Shown here piece by piece: positions 16,493 to 26,240 of a DNA stretch of 64,000 bases; the stretch's first letter is position 1; each line of letters opens with the position of its first letter. Below the pieces are notes generated by a model. It was given only the letters and a program-made list of their open reading frames with translations. It searched no databases and had not been told where the DNA came from. Made by a program: the position numbers and the translations under genes. Source of the DNA: Parashewanella curva (GTDB lineage Bacteria > Pseudomonadota > Gammaproteobacteria > Enterobacterales > Shewanellaceae); NCBI RefSeq assembly GCF_003675895.1, contig NZ_ML014773.1:1-64000 (forward strand). The letters run 5' to 3'.

Positions 16493-17111
16493 GAATTTCT
16501 CCGATGAATTGCTCACAATAGTCTATCGCTTGTTTTAAGTTCTGCTCCCAAGTATAGCCCGACATTTTACGAGGCTGCAGACTATGGTCGCCATCGTTCA
16601 CCCATTGCACCTCAACATTTTCGGGTAAATCCCATTCAGCCACCTGTTGACGGTTACCAAACCGGTCGCGTTCACCTTGAATGATACAAACAGGATGAGA
16701 CGCTCCTTGAAGTGGCTCTAGTCTTGGATTTCCTCCCTTAATAGGTATAAAGGGATAGCCCACACAAATGATACCTAGTACTGGAATTTCAAGTGCTTCT
16801 GATAAAATCGCTGCAACTCGACCTCCCATAGATTTACCCATCAAAAACACACGTTTAGGCTGGTGCTCTTCAATCACTTGTTTTAAGACAGTTTCAAAGT
16901 GGCTGAGTAGCCTTGGCATTCTCTCGGGTGGACGTTTCTTGCCATCATCTTTATTGGCTTGCATATAAGCAAAATTGAAACGTATAACTCTACAATTTCT
17001 TTTAGCAAGATTTTCCGCAAACTCTTGCATAAACTCTGAATCCATTCCCGCACCAGCACCATGAGCAAACAGTACTAGTGTATCCCCTTCTCCGTTCACG
17101 ATCAGATTCAT
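16485..17111 (-). CDS. Alpha/beta-hydrolase family protein (KANL3/Tex30-like)
   Basis: A 208-aa cytoplasmic hydrolase-fold protein. It has the N-terminal motif VLFAHGAGAGMDS (oxyanion region), the nucleophile elbow FLMGKSMGGRVA near residues 90-101, and a C-terminal IQGERDRFG (Asp) with DGDHSL (His), giving a complete Ser-Asp-His triad. The substrate is unknown. Its ATG overlaps the stop of the upstream LysR-type gene in an ATGA arrangement and its end overlaps the DUF423 gene. The three genes probably form one transcript. Confidence 0.87.
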   Translation of the reverse strand: MNLIVNGEGDTLVLFAHGAGAGMDSEFMQEFAENLAKRNCRVIRFNFAYMQANKDDGKKRPPERMPRLLSHFETVLKQVIEEHQPKRVFLMGKSMGGRVAAILSEALEIPVLGIICVGYPFIPIKGGNPRLEPLQGASHPVCIIQGERDRFGNRQQVAEWDLPENVEVQWVNDGDHSLQPRKMSGYTWEQNLKQAIDYCEQFIGEIHA

Positions 17112-18016
17112 TGTAACAACTCACTTTGAGATTCACTTGCGAACATCTCCAGCATCCATTCTCGAAATGCCACTACTTTCCCCAACTCAGCTTGGCTGTT
17201 TTGACAAACTAAGTAATAGGCATTCGGACTCAATAAAGCCTCTTGAAACGGTACCACTAAACGTCCTGCTTGGATATCGGGCGCAGCAAGAACACTGTAA
17301 CCTAGCGCAATACCTTGACCATGAACAGCTGCTTGCAATACTAAAGATGAATGACTAAAGATAGGCCCTTGGTTCACATTAATATTTTTAAGGCCGCTCT
17401 GCTTAACCCATTGTTGCCAATCTTCACGACTCATATCATGGAGTAAAGTATGATGCTTAATATCGGATATAGAGTCTAACGGTTTTTTTCCAGTAAGTAA
17501 TGCAGGAGAACAAACTGGCATCAACACTTCATTACGCAGTTTATCTAAGCGAACATCAGGCCAATTTCCTTTACCATAATAAATAGCAACATCGACATCA
17601 TCCGTTAAAGATTCATCATCACTGTCTACTGCTTTAATACGCACATCAATTTCAGGGTTTTGCTCACTAAACTTTGCTAAACGAGGCACTAACCATTGAA
17701 TCGCAAAACTCGGAGACATAGCAACGGTTAAAGCACCTGTCGCACTTCGAGCCAATAAACGCTCTGTCGATTCCGCTAATTGAATAAAAACATCTTTAAT
17801 ATCGAGAAAGTAACCCTGCCCTTCTTCGGTTAATAATAACGAACGGTTCTTTCGCCTAAATAATTTTAATCCTAAATACTCTTCTAATGCTTTTATTTGA
17901 TGGCTGACTGCAGCCTGCGTAACGAATAATTCATCAGCGGCCTTTGTAAAGCTCAAGTGGCGTGCTGCGGCTTCAAAAGCCTTTACAGCATTAAGTGGAG
18001 GAAGACGTCTTGGCAT
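17108..18016 (-). CDS. gcvA: LysR-type regulator, GcvA family
   Basis: A 302-aa LysR regulator. The N-terminal winged helix-turn-helix (residues about 6-65) reads LPPLNAVKAFEAAARHLSFT followed by KAADELFVTQAAVSHQIK, which is characteristic of GcvA. The C-terminal effector domain starts near residue 95. GcvA controls the glycine-cleavage operon in enterobacteria, but no gcv genes are in this window, so the target here is unverified. The downstream hydrolase and DUF423 genes overlap it and would be co-transcribed, an arrangement often seen in Shewanella-type genomes. Confidence 0.87.
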   Translation of the reverse strand: MPRRLPPLNAVKAFEAAARHLSFTKAADELFVTQAAVSHQIKALEEYLGLKLFRRKNRSLLLTEEGQGYFLDIKDVFIQLAESTERLLARSATGALTVAMSPSFAIQWLVPRLAKFSEQNPEIDVRIKAVDSDDESLTDDVDVAIYYGKGNWPDVRLDKLRNEVLMPVCSPALLTGKKPLDSISDIKHHTLLHDMSREDWQQWVKQSGLKNINVNQGPIFSHSSLVLQAAVHGQGIALGYSVLAAPDIQAGRLVVPFQEALLSPNAYYLVCQNSQAELGKVVAFREWMLEMFASESQSELLQ

Positions 18017-18202
18017 AATTATTCACTCTAAATGACCGATGATTTCAAATTAGTTTTTCTAATCCAAATTATTACATTTAATCGTTTGTGAACACCAGTG
18101 TTTTCGAATAAATTTTGCGCCATCGAGAAAGGGATTCTGAAGCACCTCAAGTAGTAGCGAGGTCAATCAGGAAACAGCGACTATTATTTTGAGGCAGCAA
18201 TT

Positions 18203-18442
18203 ATGAAACAACTTACTACACTATTCGGCATCATAGCTCTTGGTTTTTCTGCAACTTCTTTTGCAAATGACATCCCAGAAACAGCCATTGACACTAATCA
18301 ACTACATCAGGACATCAAAGTTGATCTTAATCATTCAATGGACAACCTATTTACAGATTTGATGGATGAGTCATCATCAGCAATCTTAATTGCCAAAGTT
18401 GAAAAAAAGCAGCAAACTGACGAATCAACTTCTGAAGAATAA
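18203..18442 (+). CDS. Small exported hypothetical protein
   Basis: A 79-aa protein with a clear signal peptide (MKQLTTLFGIIALGFSATSF, cleavage after AFA-like SFA near residue 21) and an acidic, helical mature part ending in a Ser/Thr/Glu tail. GAGG precedes the ATG by about 9 bases. It is followed by a strong bidirectional terminator, which supports it as an independent gene. No cysteines or known motif; function unknown. Confidence 0.65.
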   Translation: MKQLTTLFGIIALGFSATSFANDIPETAIDTNQLHQDIKVDLNHSMDNLFTDLMDESSSAILIAKVEKKQQTDESTSEE

Positions 18443-18470
18443 TACTATCGGTATCTTCTTTCAGGCAAAC

Positions 18471-18499
18471 AAAAAACCGCACAGTGATGCGGTTTTTTT
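18471..18499. terminator. Bidirectional terminator between convergent genes
   Basis: The stem ACCGCA / TGCGGT with flanking A-run (18471-18476) and T-run (18493-18499) works on both strands. It separates the small exported protein gene from the convergent ycaO-family gene. Confidence 0.88.
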
Positions 18500-18521
18500 G
18501 TTATTCAAAATGAGCCTACGC

Positions 18522-20708
18522 CTACTCTTTAGCTTTCTTTGCTCTCGCCTGATGCAACTTCTTATAACTCTCTATCAAACGTAAATGCGGTTCAATACCT
18601 TCCAGTTTCATGCTTGTTGGTGTTAAGCCACTAAAGGTCACTTCACCCGTAATTGAGCCCACTACTTGCTCCATCACTTCTTCACCAAACATACGAGTGA
18701 AGTTATGAATAAAGTGTTCTAACTCCAGTTCATCATCTAATACCACTTCTAATGCTGCTTGCATCGCTTGGTAGAACAAGCAACGAGCCATAGTGTTATC
18801 GTTATATTGTAAGAACTCTTCCACCAGCTCAAGTGCAGCATCAAATTCACCTAATGCTAGATAAATAAGAAGTTTTAGCTCAAGGATAGTGAGCTGCCCC
18901 CAAACAGTATTTTCGTCAAACACAATACCGATCAGAGTAGGAATATCAGTGTTGTTATCTAACTCGCTTTCTTCTAGTCGTTCAACTAAAGCAGCTAGCG
19001 CATCTTCATCTAAAGAGTGAATATTGAGAATATCACTGCGGAAATCAAGGGCTTTATTGGTATTATCCCAAATCAAATCTTCAACTGGGTAGACTTCTGA
19101 ATAATCAGGTACGAGAATACGACATGCAGATGCACCAAGTTCGGTAAACTCAGCCACATAAACTTCTTTGCCCATCTCCGCTAAAATACCAAATAAGGTT
19201 TCAGCCTCCTCTTCATTCGTTCCAGAGAAGTCCCACTCGCAGAAGTCATATTCCGCTTGGTTACTGAAGAAACGCCATGAAATGACACCCGTTGAATCAA
19301 TAAAGTGTTCTACAAAGTTTTCTGGCTCTGATACCGCTAAGCTACTAAAGGTTGGCTTAGGCACATCGTTTAAGCCTTCAAAACTGCGACCTTGTAGTAG
19401 TTCAGTTAAGCTTCGCTCTAGTGCTACTTCAAAACTTGGATGTGCACCAAAAGAGGCGAACACACCACCTGTTCTTGGGTTCATCAAGGTCACACACATT
19501 ACAGGGAACTGACCGCCCAGCGAGGCATCTTTAACGACAACAGGGAAACCTTGCTCTTCTAACCCTTTAATACCAGCCAAAATACTTGGATATTTTTCCA
19601 ATACTTCTTGTGGCACATCTGGCAGAACAATTTCTTGCTCAATGATTTGACGCTTAACCGCTCGCTCGAAAATTTCTGATAAACACTGAACTTCAGCTTC
19701 TTGCAGATTATTGCCCGCACTCATGCCATTACTTAGGAATAAGTTCTCAATCAGGTTAGAAGGCACATAAACCGTTTCACCATCTGATTTGCGCGTATAC
19801 GGAATCGCACAAATACCGCGGTCGATGCGACCTGAGTTGGTATCAATCAAGTTTGAACCCGCAAGTTCTCCACCAGGGTTGTAGATTTCTAAACAGTAGT
19901 CATCCATCAAGCCTGCAGGCAGTGAATCATCCTCTTCAAGCGGAAACCATTTTTCATTTGGATAATGCACGAATTCACTATCTGCAATTTCTTCACCGAA
20001 AAACTGATCGTTATAGAAGAAGTTACAGTTCAAGCGTTCAATAAATTCACCTAATGCTGAACACAGCGCACTTTCTTTGGTTGCCCCTTTACCATTGGCA
20101 AAACACATTGGTGATGCGGCATCACGAATGTGCAGTGACCAAACGTTAGGTACAATATTACGCCATGAAGAGACCTCAATCTTCATTCCAAGCCCTTCAA
20201 GGAGCTCGGTCATATTAGCAATGGTTTGTTCAAGCGGTAAATCTTTACCCAGAATATACGTGCTGCTGTCACCTTCAGGTGCGCCCATCAGCATGGCATG
20301 AGAATCAGCATCAAGGTTTTCTACAGTTTCGATTTTAAATTCTGGCTCGGTTTGCACTACTTTTTTCACAGTACAACGGTCAATCGAACGCAAAATCCCT
20401 TGACGATCTTTCTCAGATAAATCTTCTGGCAATTCAACCTGAATTTGGAAGATCTGGTTATAACGATTTTCAGGATCAACAATGTTATTTTGTGATAGAC
20501 GAATATTATCCGTCGGGATATCACGCGCTTTACAGTACACCTTTACAAAGTAGGCGGCACATAAGGCAGAAGATGCAAGAAAGTAGTCAAACGGGCTAGG
20601 CGCCGAACCATCACCTTTATAACGAATAGGCTGATCAGCGGTTACGGTAAAATCGTCAAACTTAGCTTCAAGACGAAGGTTATCAAGAAAATTTACTTTG
20701 ATTTCCAT
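18522..20708 (-). CDS. ycaO: OsmC-domain/YcaO-domain fusion protein
   Basis: A 728-aa fusion. Residues 1-140 are an OsmC-like fold: PSPFDYFLASSALCAAYFVK and a later DRCTVKK supply the two cysteines typical of peroxidase-type OsmC. Residues about 150-560 are the YcaO ATP-dependent domain with the ATP/Mg motifs SALCSALGEFIERL and EAEVQCLSEIFERAVKR. Residues about 575-728 form a helical TPR-like tail. E. coli YcaO promotes RimO-dependent methylthiolation of ribosomal S12; its own form is shorter. No RiPP precursor or partner dehydrogenase sits next to it, so an azoline role is unlikely. It is monocistronic. Confidence 0.92.
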   Translation of the reverse strand: MEIKVNFLDNLRLEAKFDDFTVTADQPIRYKGDGSAPSPFDYFLASSALCAAYFVKVYCKARDIPTDNIRLSQNNIVDPENRYNQIFQIQVELPEDLSEKDRQGILRSIDRCTVKKVVQTEPEFKIETVENLDADSHAMLMGAPEGDSSTYILGKDLPLEQTIANMTELLEGLGMKIEVSSWRNIVPNVWSLHIRDAASPMCFANGKGATKESALCSALGEFIERLNCNFFYNDQFFGEEIADSEFVHYPNEKWFPLEEDDSLPAGLMDDYCLEIYNPGGELAGSNLIDTNSGRIDRGICAIPYTRKSDGETVYVPSNLIENLFLSNGMSAGNNLQEAEVQCLSEIFERAVKRQIIEQEIVLPDVPQEVLEKYPSILAGIKGLEEQGFPVVVKDASLGGQFPVMCVTLMNPRTGGVFASFGAHPSFEVALERSLTELLQGRSFEGLNDVPKPTFSSLAVSEPENFVEHFIDSTGVISWRFFSNQAEYDFCEWDFSGTNEEEAETLFGILAEMGKEVYVAEFTELGASACRILVPDYSEVYPVEDLIWDNTNKALDFRSDILNIHSLDEDALAALVERLEESELDNNTDIPTLIGIVFDENTVWGQLTILELKLLIYLALGEFDAALELVEEFLQYNDNTMARCLFYQAMQAALEVVLDDELELEHFIHNFTRMFGEEVMEQVVGSITGEVTFSGLTPTSMKLEGIEPHLRLIESYKKLHQARAKKAKE

Positions 20709-20808
20709 TGAGTTTGTCCAAGGAAGTACGCTCTTTCAAGCGAAAAACAAGAATGTGAGGGATTATCCTTGTTTTTATGATTGGTGTCTTGAAGAAATTA
20801 GCGGAGAT

Positions 20809-20842
20809 GAAAAAAAGCCAAGTCAACAAGATGACATGGCTT
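20809..20842 (-). terminator. Terminator for the KAP NTPase gene
   Basis: On the minus strand the stem AAGCCATGTCA / TGACTTGGCTT is followed by seven T. It lies 35-68 bp past the KAP stop codon and insulates ycaO from it. Confidence 0.8.
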
Positions 20843-20876
20843 GTGGAAATGAGCTTTTTGGGAAGTTCAAATTGAT

Positions 20877-22514
20877 TTACTCACTCAAGTTGACTGCCAG
20901 CTCAACAAGATCAGTATATGTGGAGCTTGAAACTTGCTCTAACTCAGAATCAAAATAAGTATATTTTAATAATTCAGAGTTAAATGTGCTTGGGTTTACA
21001 CTTGGCATTCCTTCTCTAGAATTCATAACCGCTTCAGCAGCATGCACTAACTCGCTTTTCTTATTATGTACTGACATCGCAATCGCACCACCTCTTGTAC
21101 CACAATTAAAAATATTTAAGAAAATAGAGCTAATACAAGATTCCAATCCAGTATGATACAAACCTTGTTCTATACATTGATCGACACTGTAAGATGCTCC
21201 TAACCCAGATGGATGAAAACTCCCTTCAAACTCATAGTTCACATAAAAGTCACTGAACGCAATATGATAATTTTTATATAAGTAATTCGTAATATGTTGA
21301 CCTTCTAATCGACTAGCAACATATTTTCTAACTAGCTCTGGATACAAAGACTCATCCAATTCTCGAATACAAAACAAAGTCGTAAGCATCAACAAATCGA
21401 GCTTAGCCCCGTCCCTCAAATTGCTTACAATTGCAGTAATTCGATTGATGATTTGGATTGCAGTTCTCGCTGGAATATTAAAGGCGTAAAAAATACCCGT
21501 TAAATTTTTTGTATGATTTTCAGGTGAGTTTAAAGGCCAAAGTGTAATATTGCGACTCTCTTTTAACGAGCCAGAATCGAGCAAATCAATATTACAATGG
21601 AGTGGTAATAGCTTTTCTAGCTCAGCTTGCTTTAACATAAATCGGCTATGAAAAAATCGCCCTAGATATCGACTTGCATCAAAGCCAGAACCATAAACAC
21701 TTTTTACAGTGTGTTGAAGCTGGTCGGTATCCGTCGCAATAACAAAGACAATACCTTCAATATCGAAAATATGCTTAATGACCTCCAGCATTTCTACAGC
21801 GTAACTTGGGCGGCAACGATCTAGTTCATCAATTAATATAAAAGCTGGGTACTGTATCTGTTTTATCCCAACCACAGCTCCTATCCACTCTTTTACATCA
21901 GTCTTTAAGTTTCTAATAGCTTGAGCTTTGGTTTGATGTTCCTTTAACAATGCATTAGTTAAGTCTTTCGCAACATTTCCATAATCCGCTGATTTTGATG
22001 TTTGGGATTCATCTTCTGATTCTACGTCCTGTTCGTTATCAAAAAGTTCCCTTATATCAATTCCTACATATCGTTTAGTCAGAGCCCCAACTAAAGCGGG
22101 CGCGGCTGACTTACCTATCTCGAATATGTTTTTCGATGCTTTACTCACCGAACCATCACTAACCCCAGCTTGCTCCTTTAACTGGCAAATCATCGATGAA
22201 ACAACTGTTAACAGTGGATCATCAGAGTAATCCTGTTTCCAAGCATCAATATATACAACAGGGTGAACTCCCTTAAGAGACTGATAAAATCGCTTGATAA
22301 AATACGTCTTACCTGCACCCCATTCTGCATTCAGGTTAAGAACGTAATTCCTTTTCTTATCTGTTTCTGAGTTATAACCTTCTGCAGCTAAAAAGTTAGC
22401 AATAAATTCAGCGTATTTACTTCTGTCTAGGGCATCTTGCGGCAAAACTTCTCGAGGTTCTTCAAGCTCAAATTCAATAGATTGATCCCATACAAAGCAT
22501 CCTTGATTTGCCAT
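20877..22514 (-). CDS. KAP-family P-loop NTPase
   Basis: A 545-aa STAND-related KAP NTPase. It has Walker A LNAEWGAGKTYFIKRFY (about 51-67), the KAP-typical YIDAWKQDYSDDP after it (about 77-89), and Walker B FILIDELDRCRP (about 227-238) followed by a sensor-like FVIATDTDQL. KAP proteins occur as phage-exclusion factors (T7 PifA) and in other anti-phage contexts, often membrane anchored. No obvious transmembrane pair is seen in the usual insert. The C-terminal third has no recognisable motif. It sits alone between ycaO and thiI with its own terminator, as a likely acquired cargo gene. Confidence 0.87.
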   Translation of the reverse strand: MANQGCFVWDQSIEFELEEPREVLPQDALDRSKYAEFIANFLAAEGYNSETDKKRNYVLNLNAEWGAGKTYFIKRFYQSLKGVHPVVYIDAWKQDYSDDPLLTVVSSMICQLKEQAGVSDGSVSKASKNIFEIGKSAAPALVGALTKRYVGIDIRELFDNEQDVESEDESQTSKSADYGNVAKDLTNALLKEHQTKAQAIRNLKTDVKEWIGAVVGIKQIQYPAFILIDELDRCRPSYAVEMLEVIKHIFDIEGIVFVIATDTDQLQHTVKSVYGSGFDASRYLGRFFHSRFMLKQAELEKLLPLHCNIDLLDSGSLKESRNITLWPLNSPENHTKNLTGIFYAFNIPARTAIQIINRITAIVSNLRDGAKLDLLMLTTLFCIRELDESLYPELVRKYVASRLEGQHITNYLYKNYHIAFSDFYVNYEFEGSFHPSGLGASYSVDQCIEQGLYHTGLESCISSIFLNIFNCGTRGGAIAMSVHNKKSELVHAAEAVMNSREGMPSVNPSTFNSELLKYTYFDSELEQVSSSTYTDLVELAVNLSE

Positions 22515-22573
22515 TAAAATATCCTATTATATGTGGTTTAAATTTTGGAAAATATCAGAAATAAATTGGAACA

Positions 22574-22612
22574 AAGATAAGAATAAGCAGACTGAAAGCT
22601 TATCCTTATCTT
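22574..22612. terminator. Hairpin between thiI and the KAP gene
   Basis: The inverted repeat AAGATAAGAATAAGC / GCTTATCCTTATCTT has one mismatch and a 9-base loop. A T-run follows on the plus side (CATTTTTT) and a weaker TTTG on the minus side. It lies just past the thiI stop and probably ends thiI transcription. Confidence 0.55.
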
Positions 22613-22641
22613 CATTTTTTAGATAATGAATTCAGCCTTAA

Positions 22642-24093
22642 TTAAGGACGGTACACCTTAACGTTTTGGTAGCCTTGTTCTAGTAAATAAAGCGCTTGCA
22701 GCTTACTCATTACACCACGGTCACAGAACAGTAAATAGCTATGGCTTTGGTCTAAATCCGCAAATTGTGTTCCCAACTTGTAGAATGGGATGTGTTTCAC
22801 TTCTACACCTTCGATTTCCAAAGGCTTGCGCTCTTCTTCTTCAGGTGAACGAATATCAATGACGATTTCTTGCCCTTGAAGATCCGCTACCACTTCAGTT
22901 TCAGTCACTTGCTGATCCATTTCTTCAGCAATATCACGAACGTCCATCACAATAGCTTTCGCAACTGTTTCTTCAATCAAGTTTTCGGTGAACTTTTCTT
23001 CTTCCGATTCAATTTTTGACAGAACTGCTTTAACCGTTGGCTTTTGCGAAATCACACCACAGTATTCAGGAATAGATTTAGCAAAGTCTTCGGTGCCAAT
23101 CTCACGGCTTTCATCAATGATGTCTTGCTTATCCATAGTGATAAGTGGACGTAAAATCAATAAATCCGTTGAACGGTCAATCACGTTCAAGTTTGTTAGC
23201 GTTTGGCTTGATACCTGACCTAAACTTTCACCAGTCACCAAAGCTTGGATTTTCATACGCTCAGCAACTTTAGCTGCACAACGCATCATCATGCGCTTAA
23301 GCACTACCCCCATTTGACCATTATCGATTTTCTCTAAAATCTCAGTCACCACCTCTTCAAATGGGATGGTAATAAATTTAACTCTATGTGACTCACCGTA
23401 GGTTTTCCACAGGTGATACGCCACTTGCTTCACGCCAATCTCATGTTGAGCACCACCAAGATTAAAGAAGCAATAGTGAGTACGAGCACCCTTTTTAATG
23501 AATTGGAAGCTAGAAACACCAGAATCGAACCCCCCAGAGATCAGCGATAATACATCCTCTTGGGTCGCCATTGGGAAACCACCTAGACCAGGAATGCGAT
23601 TGACCACCATGAACAGTTTATCTTGTTCGATTTCAAGATTTACCGTGATATCTGGATTTTTTAGTTTTACGCCTTTAGCCTCAGTAAACTGATTTAAGCC
23701 ACCACCCACATAACGTTCAACTTCATTAGAGTTAAAGTCATGCTTACCCGTGCGCTTTACACGAACACAAAAGGTTTTCCCTGCTAACTGTTCTTTGTAA
23801 ACAGGCAATACTTGCTGATAAATGTGATCGATTGATTCAAAGGTAAACTCTTCAACTTGCAAGCTATGGGCAATTCCCGGAATACAGCCCAAGCGCTCTT
23901 TAACAGCTTCAACCGTTTCAGGCTCATTTGGGCAAGTCATGACAATACGATCCCACTGACGCTGCACCCGCACGCCATCATCCACTCGTTTTAGGACGTT
24001 ACGCATGTTCGACTCAAGCATCTTAGTGAAACGTAGTCTCACCGAGCGGCTTTTCATCATAATTTCTGGGTACAACTTAACTATAAACTTCAT
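22642..24093 (-). CDS. thiI: tRNA 4-thiouridine synthetase/sulfurtransferase ThiI
   Basis: A 483-aa enzyme of full length. The N-terminal ferredoxin-like/THUMP region (about 1-165) precedes the PP-loop [14 protein letters not shown] (about 184-197), which adenylates U8 of tRNA. The C-terminal rhodanese domain carries the persulfide cysteine in [13 protein letters not shown] (near residue 459). It makes 4-thiouridine in tRNA and supplies sulfur for the thiamine thiazole ring. The protein ends VKVYRP as in other gammaproteobacterial ThiI. A single-gene unit divergent from yegD. Confidence 0.97.
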   Translation of the reverse strand: MKFIVKLYPEIMMKSRSVRLRFTKMLESNMRNVLKRVDDGVRVQRQWDRIVMTCPNEPETVEAVKERLGCIPGIAHSLQVEEFTFESIDHIYQQVLPVYKEQLAGKTFCVRVKRTGKHDFNSNEVERYVGGGLNQFTEAKGVKLKNPDITVNLEIEQDKLFMVVNRIPGLGGFPMATQEDVLSLISGGFDSGVSSFQFIKKGARTHYCFFNLGGAQHEIGVKQVAYHLWKTYGESHRVKFITIPFEEVVTEILEKIDNGQMGVVLKRMMMRCAAKVAERMKIQALVTGESLGQVSSQTLTNLNVIDRSTDLLILRPLITMDKQDIIDESREIGTEDFAKSIPEYCGVISQKPTVKAVLSKIESEEEKFTENLIEETVAKAIVMDVRDIAEEMDQQVTETEVVADLQGQEIVIDIRSPEEEERKPLEIEGVEVKHIPFYKLGTQFADLDQSHSYLLFCDRGVMSKLQALYLLEQGYQNVKVYRP

Positions 24094-24258
24094 CAGGGTT
24101 CCGCAAACTTCAATAGGTCAAAAATGAGTGGCGGGATTATACCCAAGATGCGAAAGAAAGCATAATACAAGAAATGAAGATTAGAGAAGGTCAGCTTTTC
24201 TCTTTCAAGAAACTACTGTATGGTACTGCACTTTTTTTAACAGCATAAAGGCGTAAAT

Positions 24259-25617
24259 ATGTTTGTAGGTTTTGATTACGGCAGCGCAAATTGTTCCATT
24301 GGTTATATGGAAAACGACTCAGTAAAAATGGTGCCTTTAACTGACAATGGCAACTACATAATGTCGACGCTTTATGCCATGGATAGAGAACTGATTGCCG
24401 AAGCCGTATACAGAGATCTGCCTGATGACCAAAAAGCAAATTATGCCAAACTGCGCTCTTCACAATTAAGACGAGCCAAAGCGGTTCGAAACGAGCTAGA
24501 TTTAGATCCTAACGAACAAGCTGTATTCATTGGCGAAGAAGCCTTTAACCATTATCTAGATATGCCAGAAGAAGGCTTTTATGTTCGCTCACCTAAATCA
24601 TTTTTAGGTGCCAAAGGGCTTCGCGCTGATCAAATTGCATTATTTGAAGACATTGTTACCTTGATGATGCAACGAGTAAAGCAGCAAGCCGAAAAGAAAC
24701 TTGAAGCAACTATTACTCATGCCGTTATTGGTCGACCTGTAAACTTTCAAGCCATTGGAGGTGAAGAAAGTAACCAACAAGCCGAAGCCATTTTGAGTGT
24801 TGCCGCTAAACGTGCAGGTTTTCAAGCAGTGGAGTTCTTATTTGAGCCGATTGCCGCAGGTATGGATTTTGAAGCCAGTTTAGACAGGGAAAAATCCGTA
24901 TTAGTTGTTGACGTTGGCGGTGGCACAACTGACTGCTCATTAATAAAAATGAGCCCTGAGCGATTACTAGAAACGAATCGTAACAATGATTGTTTAGGAC
25001 ATAGTGGTCAACGTATTGGCGGTAACGACATTGATATTTCGTTGGCTATGCAAGGGCTGATGCCTGAGTTTGGCTCAGAGTCCTTGTTGAACAACAGCCG
25101 AAAAATCCCACAACAGCCGTTTTGGAATGCTGTGGCGATTAACGATATCAGTGCACAACGAGAGTTTGCCGCCTTAAGCTGTAAAACTCTGCTTGCGGAT
25201 TTAATGAAGGATACCGATTCACCAGAGAAACTGTCTCGCCTTCAATACGCTCAAGAACACAAATTGAGCTATCAAATTGTAAAGTGTGCTGAATCCGCAA
25301 AAATTGGTCTATCAGATAGTAACAATCACGCTGTTGAGCTGAACTTTATCGAGCAAGATTTAACTGTAGATTTAAGTCTTGCTACTTTCGTTCAAGCCAT
25401 TGAATCGCCAGTGAGCAAAATAGAAAGCCTGATGAAACTTGCCGTTGAAAAGGCTGGGTGCAAACCTGAAATCATTTACGTTACTGGCGGCACAGCAAGA
25501 AGCCCTGCTATTCATGATCGGATCAAGCAAGTGTATCCGAATATCGAAATCATTGTTGGTGATCACTTTGGCTCTGTAACCGCGGGCTTGGCTCGTTGGG
25601 CACATAGGGTGTTTTGA
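24259..25617 (+). CDS. yegD: Hsp70-like ATPase, YegD family
   Basis: A 452-aa actin-fold ATPase lacking the Hsp70 substrate-binding domain. It shows the phosphate-1 loop FVGFDYGSANCSIGY at the N-terminus, phosphate-2 VLVVDVGGGTTDCSLI (about 213-228) and the adenosine motif YVTGGTARSPAI near 411-422. YegD proteins are predicted chaperones of unknown client. The gene is divergent from thiI and nearly touches the convergent SPOUT methylase gene (5-bp gap). Confidence 0.92.
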   Translation: MFVGFDYGSANCSIGYMENDSVKMVPLTDNGNYIMSTLYAMDRELIAEAVYRDLPDDQKANYAKLRSSQLRRAKAVRNELDLDPNEQAVFIGEEAFNHYLDMPEEGFYVRSPKSFLGAKGLRADQIALFEDIVTLMMQRVKQQAEKKLEATITHAVIGRPVNFQAIGGEESNQQAEAILSVAAKRAGFQAVEFLFEPIAAGMDFEASLDREKSVLVVDVGGGTTDCSLIKMSPERLLETNRNNDCLGHSGQRIGGNDIDISLAMQGLMPEFGSESLLNNSRKIPQQPFWNAVAINDISAQREFAALSCKTLLADLMKDTDSPEKLSRLQYAQEHKLSYQIVKCAESAKIGLSDSNNHAVELNFIEQDLTVDLSLATFVQAIESPVSKIESLMKLAVEKAGCKPEIIYVTGGTARSPAIHDRIKQVYPNIEIIVGDHFGSVTAGLARWAHRVF

Positions 25618-25622
25618 TTCAT

Positions 25623-26162
25623 TTAAGCCTTAACCTTAACTCGATTTCGGTTATCTCGGCTTTGCTTGATTAACTCATCACCTGCTTGAATCAAGTTACA
25701 GCCTTTCTGCATTGCTTTTGCCAAACGATCATAAAGCAATACATTTACAGAGGCAGCTAAGTTCATACAGCCGACAGTAGGGACATAAACCACGCTGTCG
25801 GCTCTATCAATCAGCGCTTGATCAATCGTGCCATCTTCGGGACCAAAGATGTAAAACGCAATTTCAGGGTGTTCAAACTCGGGTAATGGTGTTGCACCAA
25901 CCACTAAATCCACACAAATGATTTTGTGTCCTTTAGGCACAACCTCAAGTAAATCATCGATACGATTTAGCGGAATCGATTCGGCTGCGCTTTTAGTATC
26001 AACCTTGGGCTTTTGAGTTTGAAAAGCAGCCGCTCTATCGTAACGCGTGCCAGAATAAAAAACTTTATCCACTTTATAACAACCACCGGCTCTCATCACA
26101 GCATCGACATTAATGGGAGTTTTAGGGTTTTGGAGGCCAATTGAAACATGTGTTGTTTTCAT
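25623..26162 (-). CDS. TrmH-family (SPOUT) RNA methyltransferase
   Basis: A 179-aa protein with the SPOUT knot signature. Motif 1 resembles NPKTPINVDAVMRAGGCY at the N-terminus; motif 2 is AFYIFGPEDGTI (about 106-117) and motif 3 VPTVGCMNLAASVNVLLYDR (about 128-147). It probably 2'-O-methylates tRNA or rRNA using SAM; the exact position is not predictable. The Asn-Pro-Lys-Thr form of motif 1 is unusual compared with TrmL or RlmB (N.GN.G..AR), so it belongs to a distinct subfamily. Confidence 0.85.
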   Translation of the reverse strand: MKTTHVSIGLQNPKTPINVDAVMRAGGCYKVDKVFYSGTRYDRAAAFQTQKPKVDTKSAAESIPLNRIDDLLEVVPKGHKIICVDLVVGATPLPEFEHPEIAFYIFGPEDGTIDQALIDRADSVVYVPTVGCMNLAASVNVLLYDRLAKAMQKGCNLIQAGDELIKQSRDNRNRVKVKA

Positions 26163-26183
26163 AAAATCATTTCCAAACTATAC

Positions 26184-26218
26184 AAAAAAAGGGCTCACAT
26201 AACCAGTAAGCGCCCTTT
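26184..26218 (-). terminator. Terminator of the pomAB operon
   Basis: On the minus strand AAAGGGC / GCCCTTT brackets a 17-base loop and runs into seven T. It lies 23-57 bp after the pomB stop codon. Confidence 0.8.
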
Positions 26219-26240
26219 AATCATTCTATATGAGAATGGA

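Noticed and set aside
18522-20708. YcaO as part of a thiazole/oxazole RiPP cluster
   Set aside because: No precursor peptide, dehydrogenase or E1-like partner next to it; the OsmC fusion marks the housekeeping type.
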